From positions 1 through 29,121 of the forward strand of contig URNT01000037.1 in NCBI GenBank assembly GCA_900549235.1: a DNA stretch of 29,121 nucleotides, in the 5' to 3' direction. Shown piece after piece: positions 7,237-14,713 of the stretch. Position 1 is the first letter of the stretch, and each line of letters starts with the position of its first letter. A program made the position numbers and the translations under genes. Source of the DNA: an uncultured Clostridium sp. (GTDB lineage: Bacteria > Bacillota > Clostridia > Lachnospirales > Lachnospiraceae). The notes beneath the pieces were generated by a model. That model saw only the letters and a list, made by a program, of their open reading frames with translations, did not search any database and was not told where the DNA came from.

Positions 7237-7252
7237 TACATTGCACGAAAAA

Positions 7253-8287
7253 TCAATCAGAAAATCCATCCCACGCCTCACCAGACACCACCCCAAACAA
7301 CATCTCATACTGCCTCTTAACCCTCATCCTCACCTGTGAAAGAAATTCCTCCGGCCCCAGCACCTCCACTACCGGCCCGAAGGAAAGTATATCGATAAGA
7401 AGCTCGGTTTCGTCAGCTGTATCGTAATAGATGGAGCAGAGCCAGCATCCGGCTGCTTCGTCATATTCTGTATGTTTTTCGTAGTTTGCGAAATGGAGCA
7501 TACAGCGTTCGAGAGAGTTCCGTTCTCCGCTTATTTTTAAGAGGACGGGCTCTTTTGTTTTGCGGACGGGGCGGAAGGAGCGGCGGGCCAGATCGGGGCG
7601 GAGGGAGTCTGGCAGATGGCTGGGGGAAAGGCGGCAGTCTTTGATCCGCTCCAGATTAAGGATGGTGTTTACGCTGTATTTTCCCCGGCGGTGTTCTAGG
7701 CAGCAGAGGCGGAATTTATCATCCTTTGAGGAATACTGGAGCTGGAAGGGGGCCACCTCAAAGGTGTGGCGGCGCTTTTTCCTGCCTTCGTAGCAGATTA
7801 GGAGGGGGCGGTATTCCCGGATGGCTTTTAGGATGGTCTGGAAATGACTGCGGTAGGCGGCGGTGTAATAGGGGTCTCCATCCTCAAAGCGGTCGAAGTA
7901 GTGAAAATCTTCCTGGCGGTAAAGGGGCTCTAAGTCTTTTAAAGCCTCAGAAAGGCTCAGAAGTTCCTCATCTGTAAAGAATAAGTGTATTCTGGGGTCA
8001 AAGGTTAAAGCGGCCAGCCAGGCCTTCTGGAGGGCTGTAAGGGGCATTGAAAGAGGGGAATGCTCCAGCACACTTTGAAAGAGGCCGGAAGTTTCCTCTG
8101 CGGCGCGCAGCAGGGGCCATGTGCCGTCGGTAAGCTTTGGGATCACGGCCAGGGAGGTTTCCCCAAAGGCATAGGCCCTGCAGAATTCTTCCATCTCTTT
8201 GCGGCTTATGTGCCGGCTGCAGGCCTGCTCCAGGATATGGCGCACTGTGTGGTAATAGCAGCTGTATATTTCATTAAAGAGTTCCAT
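7253..8287 (-). CDS. WYL-domain protein, second of a tandem pair
   Basis: A 344-aa protein whose ATG lies 2 bases after the stop of the upstream WYL gene, so translation is probably coupled. The C-terminal half carries a WYL-type Sm-like fold (about 155-235: RPLLICYEGRKKRRHTFEVA, PFQLQY, then NLERIKDCRL). It is followed by a C-terminal extension (about 250-335) like the WCX region of WYL regulators. The N-terminal 140 residues are helical without an obvious winged helix, so DNA binding may be supplied by its partner. WYL domains are known to sense nucleic acid fragments or nucleotides in several regulators (PafBC, BrxR, DriD). The pair is divergent from rtcB, and control of rtcB is an inference from position. 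Confidence 0.82.
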   Translation of the reverse strand: MELFNEIYSCYYHTVRHILEQACSRHISRKEMEEFCRAYAFGETSLAVIPKLTDGTWPLLRAAEETSGLFQSVLEHSPLSMPLTALQKAWLAALTFDPRIHLFFTDEELLSLSEALKDLEPLYRQEDFHYFDRFEDGDPYYTAAYRSHFQTILKAIREYRPLLICYEGRKKRRHTFEVAPFQLQYSSKDDKFRLCCLEHRRGKYSVNTILNLERIKDCRLSPSHLPDSLRPDLARRSFRPVRKTKEPVLLKISGERNSLERCMLHFANYEKHTEYDEAAGCWLCSIYYDTADETELLIDILSFGPVVEVLGPEEFLSQVRMRVKRQYEMLFGVVSGEAWDGFSD

Positions 8288-8289
8288 TT

Positions 8290-9546
8290 TTATGTATTCA
8301 CGTCCTTTTCTTTTTTGCAGTACATCTGATACATCCGTTCCCAGTCTCTTACAACCTTAAAGACAGAGGCCTCGCTGGTTCCCTGTATATCCAGGATCCG
8401 GCCGGTGAAGGTCTTGATCCAGGAAAGCATTTCATTTGTATCAAAAAATGAACCGGTGTACAGGTATTCGTGTTTCCGTATTTTAAGGATCTCGCCGCCT
8501 TTTCCTTCCCTGTAGAGCCGGGACAGGATATAAGGCTCTGTTTCTTCATCGATATAAAGGTGCAGGCATACGGTTTCCAGGCGGTTTTGTCCATTTCCGA
8601 AGGACACGCCCCAGCACCGGGGAAGGTTATTTTTTAGAGCGTTTAAATGACGGGTGTAGTTTTCTGCGGGTTCTCCGGCTGTGACAGAGAGGATGGAATC
8701 TAAGCGGGCGTTGTGGAAGCGCCGGAATTCCGGCTGGTACAGGCACAGATACCGCCTTCCGGTGCGGGTGCTTACAAATATTTTGAAGGGAATTCCGGTC
8801 TGGGTGGTGATGCTTCCTGTTTTTGCGCTTTTATTTTCATATGTGATGGAACGGCGCTCTTTGATGGCCGTAAGGATTTCCAGAAGTATTTTATCTTCCA
8901 ATGTGTGGACGATAAAATGATGTTTAAACTGGAAAAGTTCATTTTTTCCATTCTTCCAGTCCAAAATGGTGCTGCCGATGAAGCCGAAGGGCGCCGCCTC
9001 CTGGAAAAATGAAACGGCGGTAAGGAGTTTCTCCCACATGGGAGAATCCTCAGGAAAGAGGGGAGGAAGCAGCCCATAGAGCAGAACTTTTCCTTCTTTA
9101 TGAGAAGCTAAAAGCCCCAGGGATTCGTATTCTTTTAATTTCAGCCGAACCGTCTGGGAGTCAAAGACTGCGCCGTAGGACAGGGAAATGGCATCGCAGA
9201 GGGAGGCGGCTGTCATACCCTCGGGATGGTCTGCCAGTTGGTCAAGTATGAAAAAATGGAGCAGAATATCATTGTCTGTAAAGCTCTTTGACTTCCAGGC
9301 GGCGTAAAGGGGGTTCTGGGGTACGGTTTTGCTGTCGACATTGATATAGACGTGCTTTCCCTTAGCCGTATAGTCTGAGCGGGTGAAGTCTCCCAGCCAG
9401 CTCTCAATCCGTCTGCGCTCATTGTCGTAGGTCCGGGCGCTTTTCGCGTCAAAATCATTTCTCACCTTAAAACCATAGATGTAAAACTGGCGCATATAGT
9501 CCCGGATCCGGTCAAAATTTTTGATCAGTTCCTGAAATTCAGCCAT
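8290..9546 (-). CDS. WYL-domain transcriptional regulator, first of a tandem pair
   Basis: A 418-aa protein starting at the ATG at 9546, right after AAAGGAGGGG; an ATG seven codons upstream lacks a ribosome site. A helical N-terminus (1-75) precedes a probable winged helix at about 85-165, including LHFFILDQLADHPEGMTAAS and TVRLKLKEYESLGLL. The WYL domain follows at about 220-285 (ERRSITYEN, IPFKIFVSTRTGRRYLCLYQ, RLDSI); RYL replaces the W-Y-L triplet. A C-terminal WCX-like region runs from about 305 to 400. It forms an operon with the second WYL gene and is divergent from rtcB with a 152-bp gap. Probably a heteromeric nucleic-acid-responsive regulator like PafBC; the ligand is unknown. Confidence 0.85.
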   Translation of the reverse strand: MAEFQELIKNFDRIRDYMRQFYIYGFKVRNDFDAKSARTYDNERRRIESWLGDFTRSDYTAKGKHVYINVDSKTVPQNPLYAAWKSKSFTDNDILLHFFILDQLADHPEGMTAASLCDAISLSYGAVFDSQTVRLKLKEYESLGLLASHKEGKVLLYGLLPPLFPEDSPMWEKLLTAVSFFQEAAPFGFIGSTILDWKNGKNELFQFKHHFIVHTLEDKILLEILTAIKERRSITYENKSAKTGSITTQTGIPFKIFVSTRTGRRYLCLYQPEFRRFHNARLDSILSVTAGEPAENYTRHLNALKNNLPRCWGVSFGNGQNRLETVCLHLYIDEETEPYILSRLYREGKGGEILKIRKHEYLYTGSFFDTNEMLSWIKTFTGRILDIQGTSEASVFKVVRDWERMYQMYCKKEKDVNT

Positions 9547-9587
9547 AAAACCCCTCCTTTGCGGCATTTCAGAGTCATTCTCATACC

Positions 9588-9616
9588 ATTATACCGAGTT
9601 CGCACCTTTTTTTAAA
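9588..9616 (-). promoter_or_regulatory. Promoter of the WYL gene pair
   Basis: On the - strand, TTTAAA (9616-9611), a 17-base spacer and a perfect TATAAT (9593-9588) lie about 40 bases before the WYL start codon. I found no convincing housekeeping promoter for rtcB on the other strand of this 152-bp gap and no sigma-54 type -24/-12 element, so rtcB may need an activator. Confidence 0.55.
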
Positions 9617-9698
9617 TGATAAAAATGGAAATAAGGGTTAATATAGGGCCATAACAAAGAAGAAGTTCCATTTAGAGAAATGAAAGGATGTGTGAGTG

Positions 9699-10934
9699 AT
9701 GTTCGTTATGTACGAGAAAGAAAAAATGAAGGTTCCGGTTAGAGTGTGGCTGGAAAAAAGTGAGGATTTAGAGAGCAGCTGCAGGGAACAGGCAGAGCAT
9801 CTGGCGCAGCTTCCATTTCTCCACAAATGGGTGGATCTGATGCCGGATACCCATGCGGGAAAGGGGATGCCCATCGGGGGCGTGATCGCGGCAAAGGGTG
9901 TGATTATCCCCAATGCTGTGGGAGTGGATATTGGCTGCGGAATGGCTTATACGGAGACGAATATTCCGGTTCAGGCCATCCGGGAGATACAGACGGGAAA
10001 CGGAAATCTGATCCAGGCCATCATCGGGGATATTATGAGAAATGTTCCTGTGGGATTTGGCCACCATAAGCTTCAGATGCCTTCTTATACCATGGACCGG
10101 GCTTTTGATGAATTTGGTCTTTATGAGGAGGACGGGGAGCTTTTAGGGCAGCTGGAAGCGGGGTATTATCAGATCGGGACTCTGGGAGGCGGAAATCATT
10201 TTATCGAGCTTCAGGAGGACGATCAGGGGATGTTAGCGGTAATGATCCACTCCGGAAGCCGTCATTTTGGAAAATCAGTGTGTGATTATTTTCACAATAA
10301 GGCCCGGGAACTGAACCGGAAATGGTACAGCCAGGTGCCGGATGAATATTTTCTTGCATTTCTTCCGGCAGACAGCCCGGAGGGGCGCCAGTACCTCCGC
10401 TGGATGCAGCTTTCTATGGATTTTGCCAGGGAAAACAGAGAGAAGATGATGCTGGCGGTAAAGGCCATTCTGGAAAAATATATTGGAAAATATACGGAGT
10501 TTTCCCTGGAATGTTCCGATGATATAAACTGCCATCATAATTATGCGGCTCTTGAGACCCATTACGGCGAGGAGGTCTGGGTCCACAGAAAAGGGGCGGT
10601 CCGGGCTGAAAATGGAGAGCTGGCGGTGATTCCCGGAGCCATGGGTTCCTACAGTTATGTGGTGATGGGAAAGGGAAATCCGGAGAGCTTTTGTTCTTCT
10701 TCCCACGGGGCCGGGCGGCTCTACTCCAGAAAAGGGGCCATGGAGGCATTTTCCTGCGAGGAAGTGATCCTGGATCTGAGAAAGCAGGGTGTAGTTCTTG
10801 GAAAGAAGGGAAAGTCGGATGTGGCGGAGGAAAGCAGGTTCGCTTATAAGGATATTGATATTGTAATGAAAAACCAGACTGACCTGGTGGTGCCGGTGAA
10901 GCGGCTGAAAACGGTGGGTGTGGTGAAAGGATAA
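9699..10934 (+). CDS. rtcB: RtcB RNA ligase (RNA repair)
   Basis: A 411-aa protein; ATG at 9699 chosen (an adjacent GTG at 9696 is possible), with AAAGGA about 12 bases upstream. RtcB joins 2',3'-cyclic phosphate or 3'-phosphate ends to 5'-OH ends using GTP and Mn2+. All signature motifs are present: MPDTHAGKGMPIGG (48-61), GVDIGCGM with metal ligand C80, GGGNHF (H167), HSGSRHFG (H184), CHHNYA (H279/H280), VHRKGAV (K298), PGAMGSYSYVV and SSSHGAGR. The last contains the guanylylated histidine (H336). Length is normal and no key residue is missing. RtcA and archease are absent. It is divergent from two WYL genes and followed by a tRNA-like RNA and a slipin gene, which points to stress-induced RNA repair. 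Confidence 0.97.
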   Translation: MFVMYEKEKMKVPVRVWLEKSEDLESSCREQAEHLAQLPFLHKWVDLMPDTHAGKGMPIGGVIAAKGVIIPNAVGVDIGCGMAYTETNIPVQAIREIQTGNGNLIQAIIGDIMRNVPVGFGHHKLQMPSYTMDRAFDEFGLYEEDGELLGQLEAGYYQIGTLGGGNHFIELQEDDQGMLAVMIHSGSRHFGKSVCDYFHNKARELNRKWYSQVPDEYFLAFLPADSPEGRQYLRWMQLSMDFARENREKMMLAVKAILEKYIGKYTEFSLECSDDINCHHNYAALETHYGEEVWVHRKGAVRAENGELAVIPGAMGSYSYVVMGKGNPESFCSSSHGAGRLYSRKGAMEAFSCEEVILDLRKQGVVLGKKGKSDVAEESRFAYKDIDIVMKNQTDLVVPVKRLKTVGVVKG

Positions 10935-10950
10935 TGGATTGTATTCCCGG

Positions 10951-10974
10951 TTCCCTTTTGAGGAAAGGGGATTT
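10951..10974 (+). terminator. Possible weak terminator after rtcB
   Basis: TTCCCTTT (10951-10958) pairs with AAAGGGGA (10964-10971, one wobble) around TGAGG and is followed only by TTTC. The short T tract may allow read-through into the tRNA-like RNA region, so RNA and rtcB could share a transcript. Confidence 0.35.
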
Positions 10975-11023
10975 CAAATATGGTCAGTTCTGCCCTTGAG
11001 ATGAGTGTTCCTGGACTCTCTGG

Positions 11024-11056
11024 TGCCGCCGCCTGTGGCGTGAGGGTATTCCGGCA
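11024..11056 (+). other. GC-rich hairpin just upstream of the tRNA-like RNA
   Basis: TGCCG (11024-11028) pairs with CGGCA (11052-11056), enclosing a second stem CGCC (11030-11033) with GGCG (11037-11040). It begins about 90 bases after the rtcB stop and ends 5 bases before the helix of the tRNA-like RNA. It may be part of the same transcript. Confidence 0.4.
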
Positions 11057-11061
11057 GGATT

Positions 11062-11155
11062 GAAGATTTTTTATTACGATGTGTCGCGGGTTCGACTCCC
11101 GCCGTGATTGGGTCACGTAGCTAAGCGGTTATAGCAATCGTCATTGGACATTTTC
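11062..11155 (+). ncRNA. Circularly permuted tRNA-like RNA (YrlA-type Y RNA candidate)
   Basis: Read 5' to 3': anticodon-stem 3' strand ACGAT (11076-11080), variable loop GTGTC (11081-11085), T stem GCGGG/CCCGC (11086-11090 with 11098-11102) around TTCGACT, acceptor 3' strand CGTGATT (11103-11109) and one linking G. Then come acceptor 5' strand GGTCACG (11111-11117), TA at positions 8-9, D stem GCTA/TAGC (11120-11123 with 11132-11135) around AGCGGTTA, an A at position 26, and anticodon-stem 5' strand ATCGT (11137-11141). All stem lengths are canonical. T8-A14, G15-C48, the D-loop GG and T-loop TTCGA needed for the tRNA elbow are kept. The anticodon stem extends into a 19-position helix (11062-11080 with 11137-11155, three mismatches). 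No CCA or anticodon loop exists, so it cannot be a normal tRNA. YrlA-type Y RNAs have this tRNA-mimic module and lie near rtcB. Confidence 0.8.
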
Positions 11156-11402
11156 CAAATGTCACAGGAAAACAGGAAAAGAAGCGCCGCCGCTCCGGCT
11201 GATGGATGCAGAAATACCGGGGCATACAGAGGCAGTCCAAAGACAGGCCTGCGCCTTTTCGGATACCGTTCGGAGTGTTTGTGAAGGAATGAGAGTTTTG
11301 TCTGTTCACAAAAGCGCCGGCTTAAGGAAGGGCCCCCTGGAGCTTTGGATGGGGCGGGACGCTGTTCTTTTCTCTATCACAGAATTTGAGGAGGTAAGGG
11401 AT

Positions 11403-12500
11403 ATGATTAAGAAATATACCATTAAAGAAAATGAGTGCGGCTATCTGACAAAAAACGGCCGCTTTGTGAAAATCTTAACAGCAGGAACCTATCATTTTCT
11501 GAATCGGTCCGGGTATCTGGTTCAGATCACAGAGATGAAGGACGGGGTAAAAACCTTTGGGATCCCGGAGGAGATCCTGATGAAGGATCAGGGCTTTGCT
11601 TCTAGAGTGGTAAAGGCGGTGCTTCCTGATACTTCTATCGCCCTGCGCTTTGTAAACGGAGCATTTAAAGAGGTGCTGACAAAGCCGGAGAACCTGTTCT
11701 GGAATGTATTTGAGAAAAATGAATTTCAGCTGATCGATATTACTGCGTCCCGTATGGAGGATTCTCTTCCAAGGATGTATATGGATCTGATGCCTGCCAG
11801 ATACTATAAGAAGATCGTCGTAAAGGACGGCGAGCAGGGGCTTTTGTACCGGGACGGACGGTATGAGGAGACGCTGGAGACCGGGGTGTATCATTACTGG
11901 AATTATGGAAAGGAAGTGACCTGCAAGATCTTTAACATGAAGCTCCAGCAGGTGGAGATTGCCGGTCAGGAGATCCTGACGGCGGATAAGGTGGGGCTGC
12001 GGATCAATATGGTGTGCAGCTACCGGATCCTGGATCCTTTGGAGCTGGTGCAGAGGGTGGAAGGGGTTCAGACTCTTCTTTATACCTGTGCCCAGCTGGC
12101 TGCCAGGGAGTATGTGGGACGCTTTAAGCTGGATGAGCTTCTGGAGCAGAAGGAGCAGATGGGCCAGTACATTCTGGAGCGGATGAAGGCGCTGGGGAAG
12201 GAGCTCTGCGTGGAGGCTGCCTCTGCCGGGATCAAGGACATTATTCTTCCCGGGGAGATCCGCGAGATCATGAACACCGTACTTCTGGCCGAAAAACGGG
12301 CCCAGGCCAATATGATCACCCGGCGGGAGGAGGTTGCCTCTACCAGAAGCCTCTTAAATACCGCAAGGCTTCTGGAGGAAAATGAGACCCTCCGCAGGCT
12401 GAAGGAGATGGAGTATCTTGAGAAGATCTGCGATAAGGTGGGGACTATTACTATTAATGGAGGAAAGGGGATTTTAGAGCAGCTGGGGGAGCTTGTGTAG
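11403..12500 (+). CDS. Slipin / SPFH (band 7) family protein
   Basis: A 365-aa protein; the ATG at 11403 follows GAGGAGGT by 7 bases, whereas the frame's 67-codon upstream extension has no ribosome site. Two N-terminal segments have the slipin-like pattern ENECGYLTKNGRFVKILTAGTYHF (about 8-31) and a degenerate copy at about 137-165 (KDGEQGLLYRDGRYEETLET, then GVYHYW). An SPFH/band 7 domain follows (about 165-300: AGQEILTADKVGLRINMVCSYRI, the DELLEQKEQMGQYI segment, IKDIILPGEI). The C-terminal helix (300-350) is coiled-coil-like. No membrane anchor is visible, so it may be a soluble scaffold. Slipins recur beside rtcB in bacterial genomes; their role in RNA repair is unknown. It follows the tRNA-like RNA by 247 bases. 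Confidence 0.88.
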   Translation: MIKKYTIKENECGYLTKNGRFVKILTAGTYHFLNRSGYLVQITEMKDGVKTFGIPEEILMKDQGFASRVVKAVLPDTSIALRFVNGAFKEVLTKPENLFWNVFEKNEFQLIDITASRMEDSLPRMYMDLMPARYYKKIVVKDGEQGLLYRDGRYEETLETGVYHYWNYGKEVTCKIFNMKLQQVEIAGQEILTADKVGLRINMVCSYRILDPLELVQRVEGVQTLLYTCAQLAAREYVGRFKLDELLEQKEQMGQYILERMKALGKELCVEAASAGIKDIILPGEIREIMNTVLLAEKRAQANMITRREEVASTRSLLNTARLLEENETLRRLKEMEYLEKICDKVGTITINGGKGILEQLGELV

Positions 12501-12558
12501 TCCTTTTGTGGTATCATCTTATGTAAGATAGAAGAAAACAATCACCAGGAGGAAAAAC

Positions 12559-14595
12559 ATGAAAAAACAATTACTTGCTCTGCTGCTGGCATGTTCCATG
12601 CTGGCAGCTTCCGGCTGTGGAAAAGGGACTTCTGATACCGGGACCCAGACAGGAGGAGGCATTCCCTGGATCGACTCAGATCTGAAGGAGAATATCACAG
12701 CGGATATGGAGCTTTCCCCAAAGGAGGATTTCCATCTGTATGTAAACCATTCGTGGCTTCTTGAAAATGAGATTCCAGAGGGCTATTCCACCTCAGGACC
12801 ATTTCTGGACGTGTATATGGATACCACCAAAAAGGCCCAGGCTCTTTTGGAGGATGAGACCATAGAGGGCCATGAGGCCGCCCTTTGCCGGGAGCTGTAC
12901 CAGACCTGGATGGACTGGGATCAGAGAAATGCCCTTGGCATGGAGCCGGTGATGGCGCGGGTAAAGGATATCCGGAGTATTCAGTCAATAGAGGAGCTGT
13001 CAGCTTTTCTCTGCGACGAAGAGCGGAGCCGGAATGTGCCTGCATTTTTAAGCTGTGTAAATAGTGTGGATCTTAATGACGCCTCCTCTTATGTGGTGGA
13101 TGTAGTTAATGATGGTCTCTTGCTGCAGGATTCTGCGGAATATGAGAAGCGGACGGAGCAGGGAGAACGGTATGAGAAGGCCTTTGGAGAGCTGGGAGCG
13201 GTGATGCTTAAAAAGGCTGGTTTTTCACAGGAGGAAGCAGAAAAAGTGCTGGAGCAGGTGCTGGAACTGGAGACAGAGCTGGCCGGCGGAACCCTGACCA
13301 TGGAGGAACAGATGTCCCCGGATCTTTTTGAGCGGATCAATAATGTGTATACCATGGAGGAATTAAAGGGCCTCTGTTCTCGTTTTCCTGTAACGGAGAT
13401 GATCCGGTCTCAGGGCTACGGAAACGGGGAACGGCTGAGAGTGACAGAGCCGGATTATTTTACGGTTCTGGACGGACTTTACAATGAGGAGAACCTGGAA
13501 AAGATCAAGTCCTATATGCTTTTTAAATACCTTACTTCTATGGCCTTTTATCTGGATCAGGAGGCATTTGACGCCGAAATCCAGTTTGAGAATACTGTAG
13601 GAGGCTCCACCGGCCGTCTGCCGGATGAGGAGTACGCCTTTGAGGTGGTGATGGGAAGTCTCCCTCAGCCCTTAAGCCGCGCGTATATAGAGAAATATGA
13701 CGCTTCTAAGGAAAAGCAGGATATAGTCAGGATGTGTGAAGAGATCATCGGGGTGTACCGCCGGATGCTGGAGGATCAGGAGTGGATGTCAGAGGAAACC
13801 AGGCATATGGCAGTGGAAAAGCTGGAGAATATAAAGATCAATGCAGTGTATCCGGATGAATGGGAGGATTACAGCGGCCTGTCCATAGAGGGATTGTCTT
13901 TGACAGAGGCACTGAATGAGATTGGGGACTTTGAGACAGCCCGGGACTGGAACAGGACCAACCAGAAGGCAGACCGGGATGAGTGGGAGATGAATACCCT
14001 GGAAAGCAATGCCTACTACAATCCTCAGAATAATTCCATTAACATTCTATTGGGAATTCTTGGAAGTGAATTTTACCATAAGGATATGACAGAGGAACAG
14101 CTTTACGGCGGAATCGGCTCTGTAATCGGACATGAGATCTCCCATGCCTTTGACACAAATGGTGCCCAGTTTGATAAGGAGGGCAATCTGTCAAACTGGT
14201 GGACCGATGAGGATCTGGATGCGTTTAAGGCGAGAGCGGACCGGCTGATTGCTTACTATGACGGGATCACTGCCTATGGAGGCTGCCAGGTGCCCGGGAA
14301 AAATATCCAGACAGAGGCCATAGCAGATATGGCAGGGGTCAAATGCCTTCTGATGATTGCGGAGAAAAAAGAGGGCTTTGACTATGACAGCTTCTTCAGG
14401 CAGTATGCATCTGTATGGAGACGGCTTTCCAGTCCTGAGTTTGAATACCTCTGCCTGAACCAGGATTCCCACCCCCTTCATTATCTGCGCACCAATGCAA
14501 CATTGCAGCAGTATGAGGAATTTTATGAAACCTATGACATACAGCCTGGAGATACCATGTATCTGGCACCGGAGGAGCGTGTGGCTGTATGGTGA
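12559..14595 (+). CDS. M13-family zinc metallopeptidase lipoprotein
   Basis: A 678-aa protein preceded by AGGAGG. Residues 1-20 are a lipoprotein signal ending in LAASGC, with C20 as the acylated residue, so it is anchored outside the membrane. The M13 (neprilysin/PepO) N-terminal domain covers about 45-430 and the catalytic domain about 460-678. Zinc motif HEISH is at 525-529 and the third ligand is E586 in EAIAD, with D590. NAYYNPQNNSINILLGIL is the substrate-binding strand, and R-x-N near the C-terminus (YLRTNATLQQY) completes the family pattern. It probably trims extracellular peptides. It sits 58 bp after the slipin gene; a dyad ATCTTA-TG-TAAGAT (12516-12529) lies in that gap. Confidence 0.95.
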   Translation: MKKQLLALLLACSMLAASGCGKGTSDTGTQTGGGIPWIDSDLKENITADMELSPKEDFHLYVNHSWLLENEIPEGYSTSGPFLDVYMDTTKKAQALLEDETIEGHEAALCRELYQTWMDWDQRNALGMEPVMARVKDIRSIQSIEELSAFLCDEERSRNVPAFLSCVNSVDLNDASSYVVDVVNDGLLLQDSAEYEKRTEQGERYEKAFGELGAVMLKKAGFSQEEAEKVLEQVLELETELAGGTLTMEEQMSPDLFERINNVYTMEELKGLCSRFPVTEMIRSQGYGNGERLRVTEPDYFTVLDGLYNEENLEKIKSYMLFKYLTSMAFYLDQEAFDAEIQFENTVGGSTGRLPDEEYAFEVVMGSLPQPLSRAYIEKYDASKEKQDIVRMCEEIIGVYRRMLEDQEWMSEETRHMAVEKLENIKINAVYPDEWEDYSGLSIEGLSLTEALNEIGDFETARDWNRTNQKADRDEWEMNTLESNAYYNPQNNSINILLGILGSEFYHKDMTEEQLYGGIGSVIGHEISHAFDTNGAQFDKEGNLSNWWTDEDLDAFKARADRLIAYYDGITAYGGCQVPGKNIQTEAIADMAGVKCLLMIAEKKEGFDYDSFFRQYASVWRRLSSPEFEYLCLNQDSHPLHYLRTNATLQQYEEFYETYDIQPGDTMYLAPEERVAVW

Positions 14596-14616
14596 ATAAT
14601 CTGCAGTAATTTTTTA

Positions 14617-14645
14617 TTGACTTTAGCGTATTAACTTGCTATACT
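14617..14645 (+). promoter_or_regulatory. Promoter of gdhA
   Basis: TTGACT (14617-14622), a 17-base spacer and TATACT (14640-14645), two mismatches from consensus overall. Transcription would start close to 14652, at the foot of the leader hairpin. Confidence 0.8.
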
Positions 14646-14655
14646 TTTTTCTAAA

Positions 14656-14691
14656 GTGTGATCCGTGAAACGGGCATCCCCAATATCACAC
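14656..14691 (+). promoter_or_regulatory. Structured 5' leader of gdhA
   Basis: GTGTGAT (14656-14662) pairs perfectly with ATCACAC (14685-14691). It encloses a second small stem CCGT (14663-14666) / ACGG (14670-14673) and an unpaired GCATCCCCAAT stretch. It lies between the promoter and AAGGAGGT, at the very 5' end of the predicted mRNA. It could stabilise the mRNA or serve as a protein or ligand site; it matches no riboswitch that I recognise. Confidence 0.5.
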
Positions 14692-14713
14692 AAAAATCAA
14701 GGAGGTATGTGTT

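Noticed and set aside
9547..9698. A sigma-54 promoter for rtcB as in RtcR-controlled systems
   Set aside because: No GG-N10-GC type -24/-12 pair was found, and no RtcR-like activator gene is present in the window.
11062..11075. GAAGATTTTTTATT as the T tract of an rtcB terminator
   Set aside because: The nearest stable hairpin (11024-11056) ends about 10 bases before the T run. The T run also pairs well with 11142-11155 as part of the tRNA-like RNA helix.
11076..11141. An ordinary tRNA gene
   Set aside because: The T arm comes before the D arm, the acceptor strands are joined by one base and there is no anticodon loop between the two anticodon-stem strands. A standard tRNA cannot be made from this order without cutting and rejoining.
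11202..11402. N-terminal extension of the slipin by 67 codons
   Set aside because: No ribosome site lies before the earlier ATG, the peptide does not look like a slipin N-terminus, and GAGGAGGT is ideally placed for the ATG at 11403.
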